Shown piece after piece: positions 8,179 to 16,376 of a stretch of DNA of 64,000 bases (positions are counted from its first letter, which is position 1; every line of letters starts with the position of its first letter). The stretch spans positions 3,209-67,208 of the forward strand of contig CAKUXR010000018.1 of the NCBI GenBank assembly GCA_934700615.1, written 5' to 3'. The position numbers and the translations under genes were made by a program. Origin of the DNA: an uncultured Bacteroidales bacterium. Its GTDB lineage: Bacteria; Bacteroidota; Bacteroidia; Bacteroidales; UBA932. The notes beneath the pieces are model-generated. The model saw only the letters and a program-made list of their open reading frames with translations, had not been told where the DNA came from and did not search any database.

Positions 8179-9201
8179 ATGACAAGACATCTGAAAATCA
8201 TATCTGCCCTGATTGCCACGCTGACATTTGTTTTCAGCTGCGGCAGACACGCCGATACGGCCGGCAACATTGACAAAGCGCATTTCAGCATTGACATAAA
8301 CGGCAAGGAAGTAACGATACGGACTGCCGCCGACAGTATTACATTTACTCCGCCATTGCGCAGGCTTGTCTGTATGTCTACAAGTTACGTCGCTTACCTG
8401 TCTTCTGTCGGAGCAGCCGATGCGGTCTGTGGCGTCTCAGGAATCCGTTATCTCACAGATACTTGTGTCATAAGACGTTACGAGGAAGGCCTGGTCGCCG
8501 ATGTCGGCTCGGAAGCCGCTCCTGACTACGAAAAAATCGTCGGACTCGCACCGGATCTCGTGCTGACATATTCAATGCCGGGCAGCACCTTCGTGTCGCA
8601 TCTCCGTTCGCTCGGCATCCCCGTCCTGGTCCTCGACGATTACCTAGAAAACAGCCCGCTCGCACGCGCATCTTACGTAAAAATTTTTGGGTCAATGACA
8701 GGAAAAATGGCAGTGGCAGATTCTGTCTATGATACTGTCTGTCAGTCATATAATGAAATCATGTCCGGTGCAGGAAACTCGCCCCGCGTCAATGTCCTGA
8801 TGAATATCCCGTATGGTGATGCCTGGTATATTCCCGGAGGCGAAAACTACATGACACGACTCGTCAATGACGCCGGCGGCAACGTGCTGGGTGCCGTGCA
8901 GGGCAAAACCGAATCATCCGTGATTTCTGTTGAGCAGGCCCTCGGCTATTCCACAGAAGCCGACTTTTGGCTCAATACCGGGTGGTGTGACACCCGCATT
9001 GACCTGTACTCTCAGAATCCTGTCTTCAGGTCAATGCAAGTGCAGAAGATTTTCAATAATACCCTTCGGGTGACTCCGGGCGGAGGCAATGATTTCTGGG
9101 AAAGCGGTGCGGTTCGTCCTGACCTCATCCTTCATGACCTCGTGCAGATTTTCCATCAGCAGAACCCCGATACTTTATATTACTACAAGGAAGTGCTCTG
9201 A
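8179..9201 (+). CDS. ABC-type metal-chelate/cobalamin solute-binding lipoprotein
   Basis: A 340-residue lipoprotein: a hydrophobic leader ends in a lipobox with Cys near residue 21 (FVFSCG). The rest has the two-lobed TroA/BtuF-like layout, with features such as LVCMSTSYVAYLSSVGA, VADVGSEAAPDYEKIVGLAPDLVLT and a C-terminal region with WESGAVRPDLILHDL. Family knowledge: these proteins capture iron-siderophore, haem or cobalamin and deliver it to a permease. No permease or ATPase gene is adjacent, so it is an orphan receptor here and the ligand cannot be named. The gene is unusually rich in GTCAATG words (seven in about 1 kb). Confidence 0.85.
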   Translation: MTRHLKIISALIATLTFVFSCGRHADTAGNIDKAHFSIDINGKEVTIRTAADSITFTPPLRRLVCMSTSYVAYLSSVGAADAVCGVSGIRYLTDTCVIRRYEEGLVADVGSEAAPDYEKIVGLAPDLVLTYSMPGSTFVSHLRSLGIPVLVLDDYLENSPLARASYVKIFGSMTGKMAVADSVYDTVCQSYNEIMSGAGNSPRVNVLMNIPYGDAWYIPGGENYMTRLVNDAGGNVLGAVQGKTESSVISVEQALGYSTEADFWLNTGWCDTRIDLYSQNPVFRSMQVQKIFNNTLRVTPGGGNDFWESGAVRPDLILHDLVQIFHQQNPDTLYYYKEVL

Positions 9202-9280
9202 ATTTAAATCCGGATTCGTATCATTTGCATCCCATTGAAAAGTTTTTTGTCCGATATGCAATAAATCCAGAAAAAAGCAT

Positions 9281-9288
9281 TACATTTG
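9281..9288 (+). promoter_or_regulatory. -7 box for tRNA-Thr
   Basis: TACATTTG matches TAnnTTTG and lies 35 bases upstream of the mature tRNA start. No clear -33 box at standard spacing. Confidence 0.45.
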
Positions 9289-9322
9289 TAATCCGCTTTG
9301 GCTCGACCATTGCGTCAATGTT

Positions 9323-9395
9323 GCCACTTTAGCTCAGTTGGTAGAGCAGCGCATTCGTAATGCGCAGGTCGAGGGTTCGAACCCCTTGAGTGGCT
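9323..9395 (+). tRNA. tRNA-Thr, anticodon CGT
   Basis: A 73-base cloverleaf. The acceptor stem GCCACTT pairs with GAGTGGC (one G-T pair), the D-arm contains AGCTCAGTTGGTAGAGC, the anticodon stem GCGCA/TGCGC encloses a loop with CGT at 9356-9358, and the T-arm contains GGTTCGAACCCC. Encoded CCA follows at 9396-9398. It is a stand-alone tRNA with its own terminator. Confidence 0.97.
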
Positions 9396-9406
9396 CCAAA
9401 CAAAAT

Positions 9407-9443
9407 CGGCTGATAATCAATAATTTGATTGTCAGCCGTTTTT
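9407..9443 (+). terminator. Rho-independent terminator of tRNA-Thr
   Basis: CGGCTGA at 9407-9413 pairs with TCAGCCG at 9432-9438, extended by AATCAA/TTGATT, and is followed by TTTTT. It lies 11 bases after the tRNA body. Confidence 0.8.
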
Positions 9444-9477
9444 GTATATCCATCTATCTCTGCCTACCAACGATAAA

Positions 9478-9560
9478 AATGGTGTAAAAATTGGCCTGAT
9501 TTTACACCATTTGTCTCAAAAATGATAATCGGTGTAAAAAAAGCCTCATTTTTACACCGA
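9478..9560. repeat. Two tandem look-alike hairpins with GGTGTAAAA arms
   Basis: The first hairpin has perfect 12-base arms AATGGTGTAAAA (9478-9489) and TTTTACACCATT (9500-9511). The second has perfect 12-base arms TCGGTGTAAAAA (9529-9540) and TTTTTACACCGA (9549-9560). Both loops contain GCCT. The units look like a diverged tandem duplication in which changes in one arm are matched in the other. They lie between the tRNA terminator and the 3' end of the leftward dnaN operon, so they may be terminators for that operon, but the strict pairing would also suit a protein-binding site. Confidence 0.7.
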
Positions 9561-9588
9561 ATTGCAGTCACATGCAAGGTAAATATCC

Positions 9589-10935
9589 CTAGCACGACAA
9601 CGCCGCAGAAATACCTGCAAGATAACCTGTCGAAAATGCGATGTGAAGATTATAGCCTCCTGTATCTGCATCTATATCAAGCACTTCGCCGCAGAGATAC
9701 AACCCCTCGCATTTTCTGGAAGCCAATGTCTTGGGAATGACTTCATCAGCGGAAACGCCACCGGCAGTAATCACGCAACGCTCATAGCCGACATATCCCT
9801 CGATCTCGAACTCCCAGCGCCTCATGGCATTGACCAGCGCCTTGACTTTCATTGACTCGCGTCCCTTCGGACCGGAGAAAAACTCGGGATGACACTTCAT
9901 GAAAGCAGGTATGAGATCCCATGGCATCAGTTTGCCCAGCAGAATCTTGGTAACCTGACGTACAGGCTTGCCGCTGCTGCGCGGGTCCTTCATCACCTCA
10001 CGCCACAAGTCATTGACGCGAGACGAAAACTCCTCTTCAGGCACACCCGGCTTCATGTCAATCAGAATTTTTGCCTTGCCGCCGTTGATCAGCGACTTGA
10101 CCGCGTTCCGGCTCATCGTAAAACCTGCCGGGCCCTCGAGTCCGCCATCGGTAAAGTCAATGTCACCCTCCATTTCCTGTGCCTCTATACCATTGACCTC
10201 CAATTTGATGCCGATATTTTTCAATGAATTTCCGCAGAGAGCCGCACCTGTCTCTGAGAGGGGAGTGCTCCTGTCAATATGACACTTCATATCAGCCTTG
10301 AATCCTTCCGGAATGAGTTTATAACCTTTCGGAACGAGAGCTGTCAATGACGGGAAACATTGCTTTATCGTGTGCCCGAGTTTCTGGGCCACGTCATATC
10401 CGAATCCTGTGGAACCTGTTGAAGGATATGACAATCCTCCGGTTGCGACAATCAGTTTGGACGATGTGAATGACCTTCCTCCGGCTAGTGTCACAGTGAA
10501 GCAGGAAGAATCGTGGACGACATCTGTCACATCAGCATTGACCTCAATCCTTGCGCCGGCATGCAATGCCGCATCTGCGAGGGCATCGACGACATCCATT
10601 GACTTGTGCGAAATCGGGAAGGCGCGGTCTCCGCGTTCGACGACGGACTCCATCCCGTTCTGGCTGAAGAAGTCTATCAGGGCATCGGGGGTGAGGTTGT
10701 AGAATGACGGGCGCAGTACATTGGAATTGGCCCTGACATGAGATGAAAAATCGCTCCATGACTTCACATTGGTAAAATTGCAACGCCCTTTTCCTGTAAT
10801 CATGATTTTTCTTCCCGGACGTGGCATCTTTTCGAGCACAAGGACGCTGACTTTTTTGCTGCTCGCCTTGCATGCCCCATAAGCCGCCATCAGTCCGGAA
10901 GCACCGCCTCCGATTATGATGATGTCGTAATTCAT
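9589..10935 (-). CDS. HI0933/BaiN-family FAD-dependent oxidoreductase
   Basis: A 448-residue flavoprotein. The N-terminus has the dinucleotide-binding GGGASG motif (residues 9-14) and a second FAD signature near the C-terminus (LYLCGEVLDIDADTGGYNL), both typical of the HI0933 (YhiN, BaiN-like) family. Substrates for this family are mostly unknown, and BaiN of clostridia acts on bile-acid intermediates, so no reaction is claimed. It is the last gene of a leftward operon, starting 5 bases after the stop of the 10941 gene. It carries about eight GTCAATG/CATTGAC words. Confidence 0.88.
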   Translation of the reverse strand: MNYDIIIIGGGASGLMAAYGACKASSKKVSVLVLEKMPRPGRKIMITGKGRCNFTNVKSWSDFSSHVRANSNVLRPSFYNLTPDALIDFFSQNGMESVVERGDRAFPISHKSMDVVDALADAALHAGARIEVNADVTDVVHDSSCFTVTLAGGRSFTSSKLIVATGGLSYPSTGSTGFGYDVAQKLGHTIKQCFPSLTALVPKGYKLIPEGFKADMKCHIDRSTPLSETGAALCGNSLKNIGIKLEVNGIEAQEMEGDIDFTDGGLEGPAGFTMSRNAVKSLINGGKAKILIDMKPGVPEEEFSSRVNDLWREVMKDPRSSGKPVRQVTKILLGKLMPWDLIPAFMKCHPEFFSGPKGRESMKVKALVNAMRRWEFEIEGYVGYERCVITAGGVSADEVIPKTLASRKCEGLYLCGEVLDIDADTGGYNLHIAFSTGYLAGISAALSC

Positions 10936-10940
10936 TGGAG

Positions 10941-11504
10941 TTACTTGATATTGAAACTGACGGTCTCGTTGCCGCAGAAGGTCCCGTGGATATTGACAAT
11001 GCCTTCTGCTCTGTCATACAGCATCTTACGGCTGTCCAGCTCTATGGCGACAAGGTCTCCCGTCCTGATGTATATCTTGCGCGTGGCTTCCTCTATGGCC
11101 TCTTCGATTCTGGCCAGGCCTTCGGTGGAAGTGCGGAAAATCTCTTTCCCGTCCTTGCTGAGAATGAACTCGTTGCCGGCAGTGCCGAATACGCATTTCT
11201 GATAGAGAGGTGCCGGAAGAAAAGAGGTATGGTCAATGCATGAAGCACATGCAAAGTCTTCTTCTCCTCCGCGAAGCAAGTTCTCGGGATAGAGAAGAAG
11301 ACCATAATTTGCAGAGTCATAATATCTTGACGCGAACCTCAGCCCCACGCTCTTTCCCGGTTTGCTGATCCTTGCGAAAAGAACTGGAGTGAAACTCAAT
11401 GTCTCTATGAAATCCTGCGGGTAGATGTCCTCGTTGTCCTTCTCCCATGTGGTATCGGGACGGACGATGACATTACCTCCGAAAGTCTTTACTATGATGT
11501 TCAT
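10941..11504 (-). CDS. Uncharacterised protein in dnaN operon
   Basis: A 187-residue soluble protein without signal peptide or membrane segment. It is beta-rich at the N-terminus, and its C-terminal part has a stretch (IYIRTGDLVAIEL) faintly reminiscent of fumarylacetoacetate-hydrolase folds. I do not regard that as evidence of activity. It lies 21 bases after the exonuclease gene and 5 bases before the flavoprotein gene in the same direction, so it is co-transcribed with dnaN. No function is assigned. Confidence 0.75.
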   Translation of the reverse strand: MNIIVKTFGGNVIVRPDTTWEKDNEDIYPQDFIETLSFTPVLFARISKPGKSVGLRFASRYYDSANYGLLLYPENLLRGGEEDFACASCIDHTSFLPAPLYQKCVFGTAGNEFILSKDGKEIFRTSTEGLARIEEAIEEATRKIYIRTGDLVAIELDSRKMLYDRAEGIVNIHGTFCGNETVSFNIK

Positions 11505-11525
11505 TACTCAAGTGGGACAACGTGG

Positions 11526-12503
11526 TTATTTGTTTCCGAACTTGTTCTGCAGCGCGCCCAAAGCCTTCTTCAAATCCTCGCCTTCGAGTGGTTTGCTCAT
11601 TGCCTCTTTCTTTTCCTTGTCGAATTTCTCTTTCAGCAGGGCAAACTGACGCTTGGTGTCCATGGTGAATTCACCATTTTCAATCCATGCGAAATACGCA
11701 GGCTCAGTCTCATAGACCTCCCTCGCGGTATGGCCTCTGTGCTTTCCGAAACTTATGACAGGCTCATTGTCCTTTCCCAGGGCAAGTCTTCCTGCATAAT
11801 CCACTGTACGCGGACGTCCGCCGACATTTGAAAGGAAGGTCACGTCGTTCTTGAGCGGGTTCTCGTGATACTTGTCTGGCTCCTGATACATGTCCAGCTG
11901 GCCTTTGAGTACCTCATAAGTAGCAACTGTATCAGCCTCAGCCGAATGTGCATTCTTGAAATCCTCACCGCCGCAGTAGAACCTGTACGCTGCCTTGAGA
12001 TTCCTCGGCTCCATATAATGATATATGGTCTGGACGTCGATCATCTGCTTTGAGTGAAGGTCAATGTCAAGAGAGTCGAGGACTTTCTGCGCCTTGTCCT
12101 TCTTGTCGGCCGGCGTCTTTGCATCAGCTATGCGCTCGTTGCAATATGCGCGGGCCCTTTCTATTTCCTCGGCAAGCATCGGCAAATCGAACTTGGTGGA
12201 GTTGTATCCTGCCAAGTCGCTGTCTTTCAGCCAATCCACAACCTCAGGTGCGATTTCGATGAATTTCTTCTCTCCGGCGACGTCTTCGTCCTTGATGCCG
12301 TTCACGGCGCTGGCTCCCGGGTCCATGCTTTTCTGCTTCTTGGCCTTATAATCCCAAGGGCACACCCTCCAGGTCTTGATTTCATCATGACCGTCAGGGA
12401 ACACTTTCACGAAAGAGAGCTCTACGATAGAGTCTGACACAATGTTAAGGCCTGTGCTTTCAATGTCGAAGAAAAGCAGAGGCCTGTCAAGATGAAGCTG
12501 CAT
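11526..12503 (-). CDS. DEDD-type 3'-5' exonuclease
   Basis: A 325-residue DnaQ-like exonuclease. Exo I motif FFDIEST gives Asp13 and Glu15, Exo II is YNSTKFDLPML, and Exo III is AHSAEADTVATYE. A C-terminal module near residues 235-300 (ISFGKHRGHTAREV) resembles the small DUF3820 domain found behind such nucleases in Bacteroidetes. The family removes 3'-terminal nucleotides during proofreading or repair. It starts 2 bases after the dnaN stop, which supports a role with the sliding clamp. Confidence 0.92.
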   Translation of the reverse strand: MQLHLDRPLLFFDIESTGLNIVSDSIVELSFVKVFPDGHDEIKTWRVCPWDYKAKKQKSMDPGASAVNGIKDEDVAGEKKFIEIAPEVVDWLKDSDLAGYNSTKFDLPMLAEEIERARAYCNERIADAKTPADKKDKAQKVLDSLDIDLHSKQMIDVQTIYHYMEPRNLKAAYRFYCGGEDFKNAHSAEADTVATYEVLKGQLDMYQEPDKYHENPLKNDVTFLSNVGGRPRTVDYAGRLALGKDNEPVISFGKHRGHTAREVYETEPAYFAWIENGEFTMDTKRQFALLKEKFDKEKKEAMSKPLEGEDLKKALGALQNKFGNK

Positions 12504-12505
12504 AA

Positions 12506-13636
12506 CTATTTGACCATTATAGGCATTACGATACCGAATACCTTCTCGCTCTTGGCTTCTTCCTCAGAAGGCAGAAGCAATGCCGACCTTCTCTTGTCCA
12601 CGAATTTCATGACGATTTCCTCGCATGAGAGGTTTGACAACATCTCGATGATGTGTGTGGACTTGAAACCGATTACCAGGTCGCTTCCGTCATATTGACA
12701 TGCAACTTTCTCGTGTGCTGCAATTTCGAAACCAGGGTCCTGTGCTGAAATCTCCAATGAACCCGGTGTAAGCTCGAACTTGATGTGGTTTGAACCTTTC
12801 GGTGAGCAGACTGAAATTCGGCGTACCGTATTCAGAAGCTGAACCCTGTTGATTCTCAGGATATTGGAGTTGTTCTGCGGGATAATGGTCCTGTAGTCAG
12901 GATATTTTCCCACCACGAGGCAGCAGATGATGGTCGTGTTGTCAAACTGGAACACGGCTGTCTTGGAATCGAACTTGATCGAAACTGTCTCGACATCCTT
13001 GCCTATGATTGACTTGAGTACGGCCGCATGTTTCTTGTTCAGGATGAATGAGCAAGGAGCCTCGGCTTTCACTTCGTCAGTCGTCTGGTAGCATGTAAGT
13101 TTCTGAAGGTCAGATGCTACCAAAGTGGTGGAATCAGGTGTGATGTCGAAGAATATACTGTTCATTACCGGGCGGTTGTCCTCGTCGGAAGAAGCGTAGA
13201 TTGTCTTTCCGATACCGTCCGCGAGACTCTGTGCAGGGAATTCGATAGTTGTCGCGTCATCTCCTGCAGACTGGGCCTCAGGATAATCGTCAGGATTGAA
13301 GTAAGGCAATGTGGATGAACCGCTTGACCATGTGCACTCGAACTGGTTGTCGCTGATGGTGCTGATGGTGATAGGCTGGTCAGGAAGTTCCTTGAGAAGA
13401 TCATTGAGCTGCCTTGCAGGTACGGCGATGCGTCCTTCGTCCTCCGGTCTGACAGGATCAATGCTGATGCGTGTCTTCATTGTGATTTCCTTGTCGGAGG
13501 CTGTTACTTCGAGTTTGTCTCCGCTCAGCACGAACAGATAGTCTTCGAGGATGGCTTCTGTCGTCTTGGCAGGGATTGCCTTGGCTACAGTCAGAAGTCC
13601 TTTCAGAAGTTCTGAACTGGATATGACGAGTTTCAT
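12506..13636 (-). CDS. dnaN: DNA polymerase III sliding clamp (beta subunit)
   Basis: A 376-residue protein with the three repeated clamp domains of about 120 residues each. The N-terminus MKLVISSSELLKGLLTVAK and the C-terminus ending in ..IVMPIMVK are typical of Bacteroidetes DnaN. The dimeric ring encircles DNA and tethers polymerase III and repair enzymes. It is the first gene of a four-gene leftward operon. A -7 box at 13759-13752 leaves a leader of about 110 bases. By my scan it contains no GTCAATG word, unlike its operon partners. Confidence 0.97.
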   Translation of the reverse strand: MKLVISSSELLKGLLTVAKAIPAKTTEAILEDYLFVLSGDKLEVTASDKEITMKTRISIDPVRPEDEGRIAVPARQLNDLLKELPDQPITISTISDNQFECTWSSGSSTLPYFNPDDYPEAQSAGDDATTIEFPAQSLADGIGKTIYASSDEDNRPVMNSIFFDITPDSTTLVASDLQKLTCYQTTDEVKAEAPCSFILNKKHAAVLKSIIGKDVETVSIKFDSKTAVFQFDNTTIICCLVVGKYPDYRTIIPQNNSNILRINRVQLLNTVRRISVCSPKGSNHIKFELTPGSLEISAQDPGFEIAAHEKVACQYDGSDLVIGFKSTHIIEMLSNLSCEEIVMKFVDKRRSALLLPSEEEAKSEKVFGIVMPIMVK

Positions 13637-13751
13637 ATTATTATAATTTTATTGTTTTCGTTCATGTTGCCGCTAAGATGGTTACGGAGCTCCGGCAGAT
13701 GTCCCCATGTGCTCCTTCAAGCATGTGCCGTCCATTAGTGGCCACTCATTA

Positions 13752-13759
13752 CAAAGGTA
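13752..13759 (-). promoter_or_regulatory. -7 box for the dnaN operon
   Basis: TACCTTTG on the minus strand matches TAnnTTTG, 116 bases upstream of the dnaN ATG. No clear -33 box. Confidence 0.5.
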
Positions 13760-13827
13760 TATAATTTTCCTGAATTGTGGCATATAATTTGATTTTTAGT
13801 CGTCCGGTCTCCGAAGGGTGGCTATCG

Positions 13828-13873
13828 GCAGGAGCGGGTCAATGCTGCAAATTGACATTGACCTTTCTCCTGC
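13828..13873. repeat. Hairpin built from an inverted pair of GTCAATG words
   Basis: GCAGGAG (13828-13834) and GGTCAATG (13837-13844) pair with CATTGACC (13856-13863) and CTCCTGC (13867-13873), leaving an 11-base loop and small internal loops. It is non-coding, between divergent dnaN and the protease gene, within the likely 5' leader of the latter. No T-run follows, so it is not a standard terminator. Confidence 0.65.
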
Positions 13874-13935
13874 GCGGCGAAATGCCGGACTTCGGGGGCG
13901 CGACACATATTTTGAAACATAAAAATTCAGATATT

Positions 13936-15378
13936 ATGAGAAAATCAGTCATTACCGTGTTGGCATCGGCTATAGTAGCCGGTCTGACCGCATTTGGTGT
14001 AGTGAAAGCATGCACCCCAAAACTGATATCGGAGGGCGAGGCAGCAGTTCTGTCCGCTGACGGATCATCATACAGAACTGTCAATCTGGCACAGACTGAG
14101 TATCCTGACTTCACATATGCCGCAGAATCAGCTGTGGATGCAGTCGTATATGTCCAGGTGACTATCAAGCAGAAACAGAATACGATACAGGATCCGTTCT
14201 TCAAATTTTTCTTCGGTGACCAGATGGGTCCTCAGAGCAGGGAACAGAAGGCCAGCGGTTCAGGTGTGATTATCCGCTCGGACGGTTATATCGTGACCAA
14301 CAATCATGTCGTGGACGGCGCTTCCACTGTGGATGTGACCTTGAACAACAACCAGACATATCCTGCAAAGGTTATCGGAACAGACCCTGCAACTGACGTT
14401 GCCATCCTCAAGATCGAGGCTACCGGTTTGCCTGTGGTTCCTTTCGGAGATTCGGACAAACTCCGTCTCGGACAGTGGGTTATCGCGATTGGAAGCCCTT
14501 ATGACCTGCGTTCTACCATCACTGCCGGTATCATCAGTGCGAAGGGCCGTCAGATGCCTCATGCTCCGGGTGAATTCAAGATCGAATCTTTCATTCAGAC
14601 AGATGCTGCCGTGAACCCTGGAAACAGTGGCGGCGCCCTTGTGAACCAGAAAGGTGAACTTGTTGGAGTGAATACTGCAATTATTTCACAGACAGGTTCT
14701 TATACAGGATATTCATTTGCGGTTCCTTCTAACATCGTGAGACGTATCGCTGAAGATTTGATAGATTTCGGTAGTGTCAAAAGGGCATTGCTCGGTGTCA
14801 CAATGTCACCGATTGATGACAAAAAAGCAAAAGAAATGAAACTTTTGGCTCCAAAAGGCGTATATGTAGAGGAGGTGATGAAGGGCGGAGCTGCTGACAA
14901 GGCCGGAATCAAGAAAGGTGATGTCATTATTGCCGTAGATTCCACCGAGATCACTACTCCTTCTTCAGTGCAGGAAAAAGTCAGCTCATATCATCCTGGA
15001 GACAAGGCTGCCATCAGAATTGTCCGTGACGGAAATGAGAAGACATTGGAGGTGACATTCCAGGGAACTTCTATGGAAACCGGTTCGAAAGATGTGGACG
15101 GTTCTGTAGCGTTCTATGGGGCGAAGTTGAAAGAAGCGTCTAAAGAAACACTTCAGCGTGCAGGACTCAGGGCGGGCGTAGAAATCGTTTCCGTAGGTCC
15201 GGGAAAAGTTCAGGATGCTGGTGCTTCCGAGGGCTTTGTCATCCTTTATGTCAATGATGAACCTGTCAGAAAACCTGAAGACGTGATTAATATTGCCAAG
15301 AAAGCGAAGAGGGCAGTCTATGTCGAAGGTGTCGATACGGACGGCAGGGCAGCTTACTTTGCATTCGGCAAGGACTAA
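13936..15378 (+). CDS. HtrA/DegP-family periplasmic serine protease
   Basis: A 480-residue Do-like protease that degrades or refolds damaged envelope proteins. A membrane anchor or signal segment (residues 1-24) is followed by the trypsin-like domain with the triad His124 (NNHVV), Asp154 (ATDVAIL) and Ser231 (GNSGGAL). One PDZ domain lies at about residues 280-375 and a second, more degenerate one at 385-475. The frame is open upstream to 13777, but that stretch includes the hairpin at 13828-13873 and has no signal peptide, so ATG 13936 is preferred. Only 15 bases separate it from the sigma-factor gene, so the two are probably co-transcribed. Confidence 0.93.
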   Translation: MRKSVITVLASAIVAGLTAFGVVKACTPKLISEGEAAVLSADGSSYRTVNLAQTEYPDFTYAAESAVDAVVYVQVTIKQKQNTIQDPFFKFFFGDQMGPQSREQKASGSGVIIRSDGYIVTNNHVVDGASTVDVTLNNNQTYPAKVIGTDPATDVAILKIEATGLPVVPFGDSDKLRLGQWVIAIGSPYDLRSTITAGIISAKGRQMPHAPGEFKIESFIQTDAAVNPGNSGGALVNQKGELVGVNTAIISQTGSYTGYSFAVPSNIVRRIAEDLIDFGSVKRALLGVTMSPIDDKKAKEMKLLAPKGVYVEEVMKGGAADKAGIKKGDVIIAVDSTEITTPSSVQEKVSSYHPGDKAAIRIVRDGNEKTLEVTFQGTSMETGSKDVDGSVAFYGAKLKEASKETLQRAGLRAGVEIVSVGPGKVQDAGASEGFVILYVNDEPVRKPEDVINIAKKAKRAVYVEGVDTDGRAAYFAFGKD

Positions 15379-15393
15379 ACATAGATATCTTAA

Positions 15394-16254
15394 ATGAGAC
15401 AACTGAAAATTACAAAGTCGATCACTAACCGTGAGAGCGCATCCCTGGACAAGTATCTTCAGGAGATCGGTAGGGAAGAGCTGGTTTCGCCAGAGGAAGA
15501 GGTGGAGTTGGCGCAAAGAATCAGGAAAGGTGATCAGCGTGCATTGGAAAAACTTACAAGAGCGAACTTGAGATTCGTGGTTTCTGTTGCGAAACAGTAT
15601 CAGAATCAGGGCCTGAGCCTTCCGGACCTCATCAATGAGGGTAATCTCGGACTTATCAAGGCTGCGGAGAAATTCGATGAGACAAGGGGATTCAAATTCA
15701 TCTCTTATGCAGTGTGGTGGATCCGCCAGTCTATTCTCCAGGCGCTTGCCGAGCAGTCAAGAATCGTCAGACTGCCTCTGAACCAGGTTGGTTCACTGAA
15801 CAAGATCAACAAGGCGCTTTCCAAGTTTGAGCAGGAAAACGAGAGACAGCCGTCCAGCGAGGAACTGTCAGAGATGATAGATGTTCCTAAGGACAAGATC
15901 TCAGATACATTGAGGGTTTCCGGCAGGCACGTTTCTGTGGATGCTCCGTTTGTCGAGGGTGAGGACAACAGCTTGCTTGACGTTCTTCCCAACGATGACT
16001 CTCCGAGCGCTGACAGAGGCCTTGTAAACGAGTCTCTTTCCACTGAAATCGAGCGCGCACTTTCGACATTGTCAAGCCGTGAGCGTGAAATCATCAAGTC
16101 TTTCTTCGGCATCGGATGCCAGGAGATGACACTTGAGGAAATCGGCGAAAGGTTCGGACTTACCAGGGAGCGCGTCCGTCAGATCAAGGAAAAGGCTATC
16201 AGGAGACTCAAGAGCCCTTCAAGAAGCAAAAACCTTAAGGGATATCTCGGTTAA
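15394..16254 (+). CDS. rpoD: Primary RNA polymerase sigma factor (Bacteroidetes type)
   Basis: A 286-residue sigma-70 protein lacking the long region 1.1, as is normal for the Bacteroidetes housekeeping sigma factor. Region 1.2/2 includes LDKYLQEIGRE, region 2.3-2.4 includes FKFISYAVWWIRQSI, and region 4.2 includes LEEIGERFGLTRERVRQIKE. It directs RNA polymerase to promoters of the TTTG/TAnnTTTG type seen in this window. It lies directly behind the htrA-like gene and is followed by a strong terminator. Confidence 0.95.
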   Translation: MRQLKITKSITNRESASLDKYLQEIGREELVSPEEEVELAQRIRKGDQRALEKLTRANLRFVVSVAKQYQNQGLSLPDLINEGNLGLIKAAEKFDETRGFKFISYAVWWIRQSILQALAEQSRIVRLPLNQVGSLNKINKALSKFEQENERQPSSEELSEMIDVPKDKISDTLRVSGRHVSVDAPFVEGEDNSLLDVLPNDDSPSADRGLVNESLSTEIERALSTLSSREREIIKSFFGIGCQEMTLEEIGERFGLTRERVRQIKEKAIRRLKSPSRSKNLKGYLG

Positions 16255-16276
16255 CAGGTAATTATTCAGTATAGCG

Positions 16277-16308
16277 AAAAGAGAGTGACTGGCAGTCGCC
16301 CTCTTTTT
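16277..16308 (+). terminator. Terminator after rpoD
   Basis: AAAAGAG at the left pairs with CTCTTTT at the right around an inner GACTG/CAGTC stem, and the right arm runs into a T-tract. It ends 54 bases after the rpoD stop. Confidence 0.75.
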
Positions 16309-16376
16309 GCAGTAATAAACGAGTTCATGTTTTGTATGCTGCAAGACATGGGAAAAGCAGAAACATATCAGACAAA

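Noticed and set aside
8179..9201. Assigning BtuF (cobalamin) specifically
   Set aside because: The fold fits, but no permease, ATPase or cobalamin riboswitch is next to it. Haem and siderophore receptors look the same at this level.
9323..9600. Integrative-element attachment site at tRNA-Thr
   Set aside because: No repeat of the tRNA 3' end downstream, no integrase, and ordinary chromosomal genes continue.
13777..13935. Upstream extension of the HtrA-like protein
   Set aside because: It would place the signal peptide 53 residues inside the protein and translate through the hairpin at 13828-13873.
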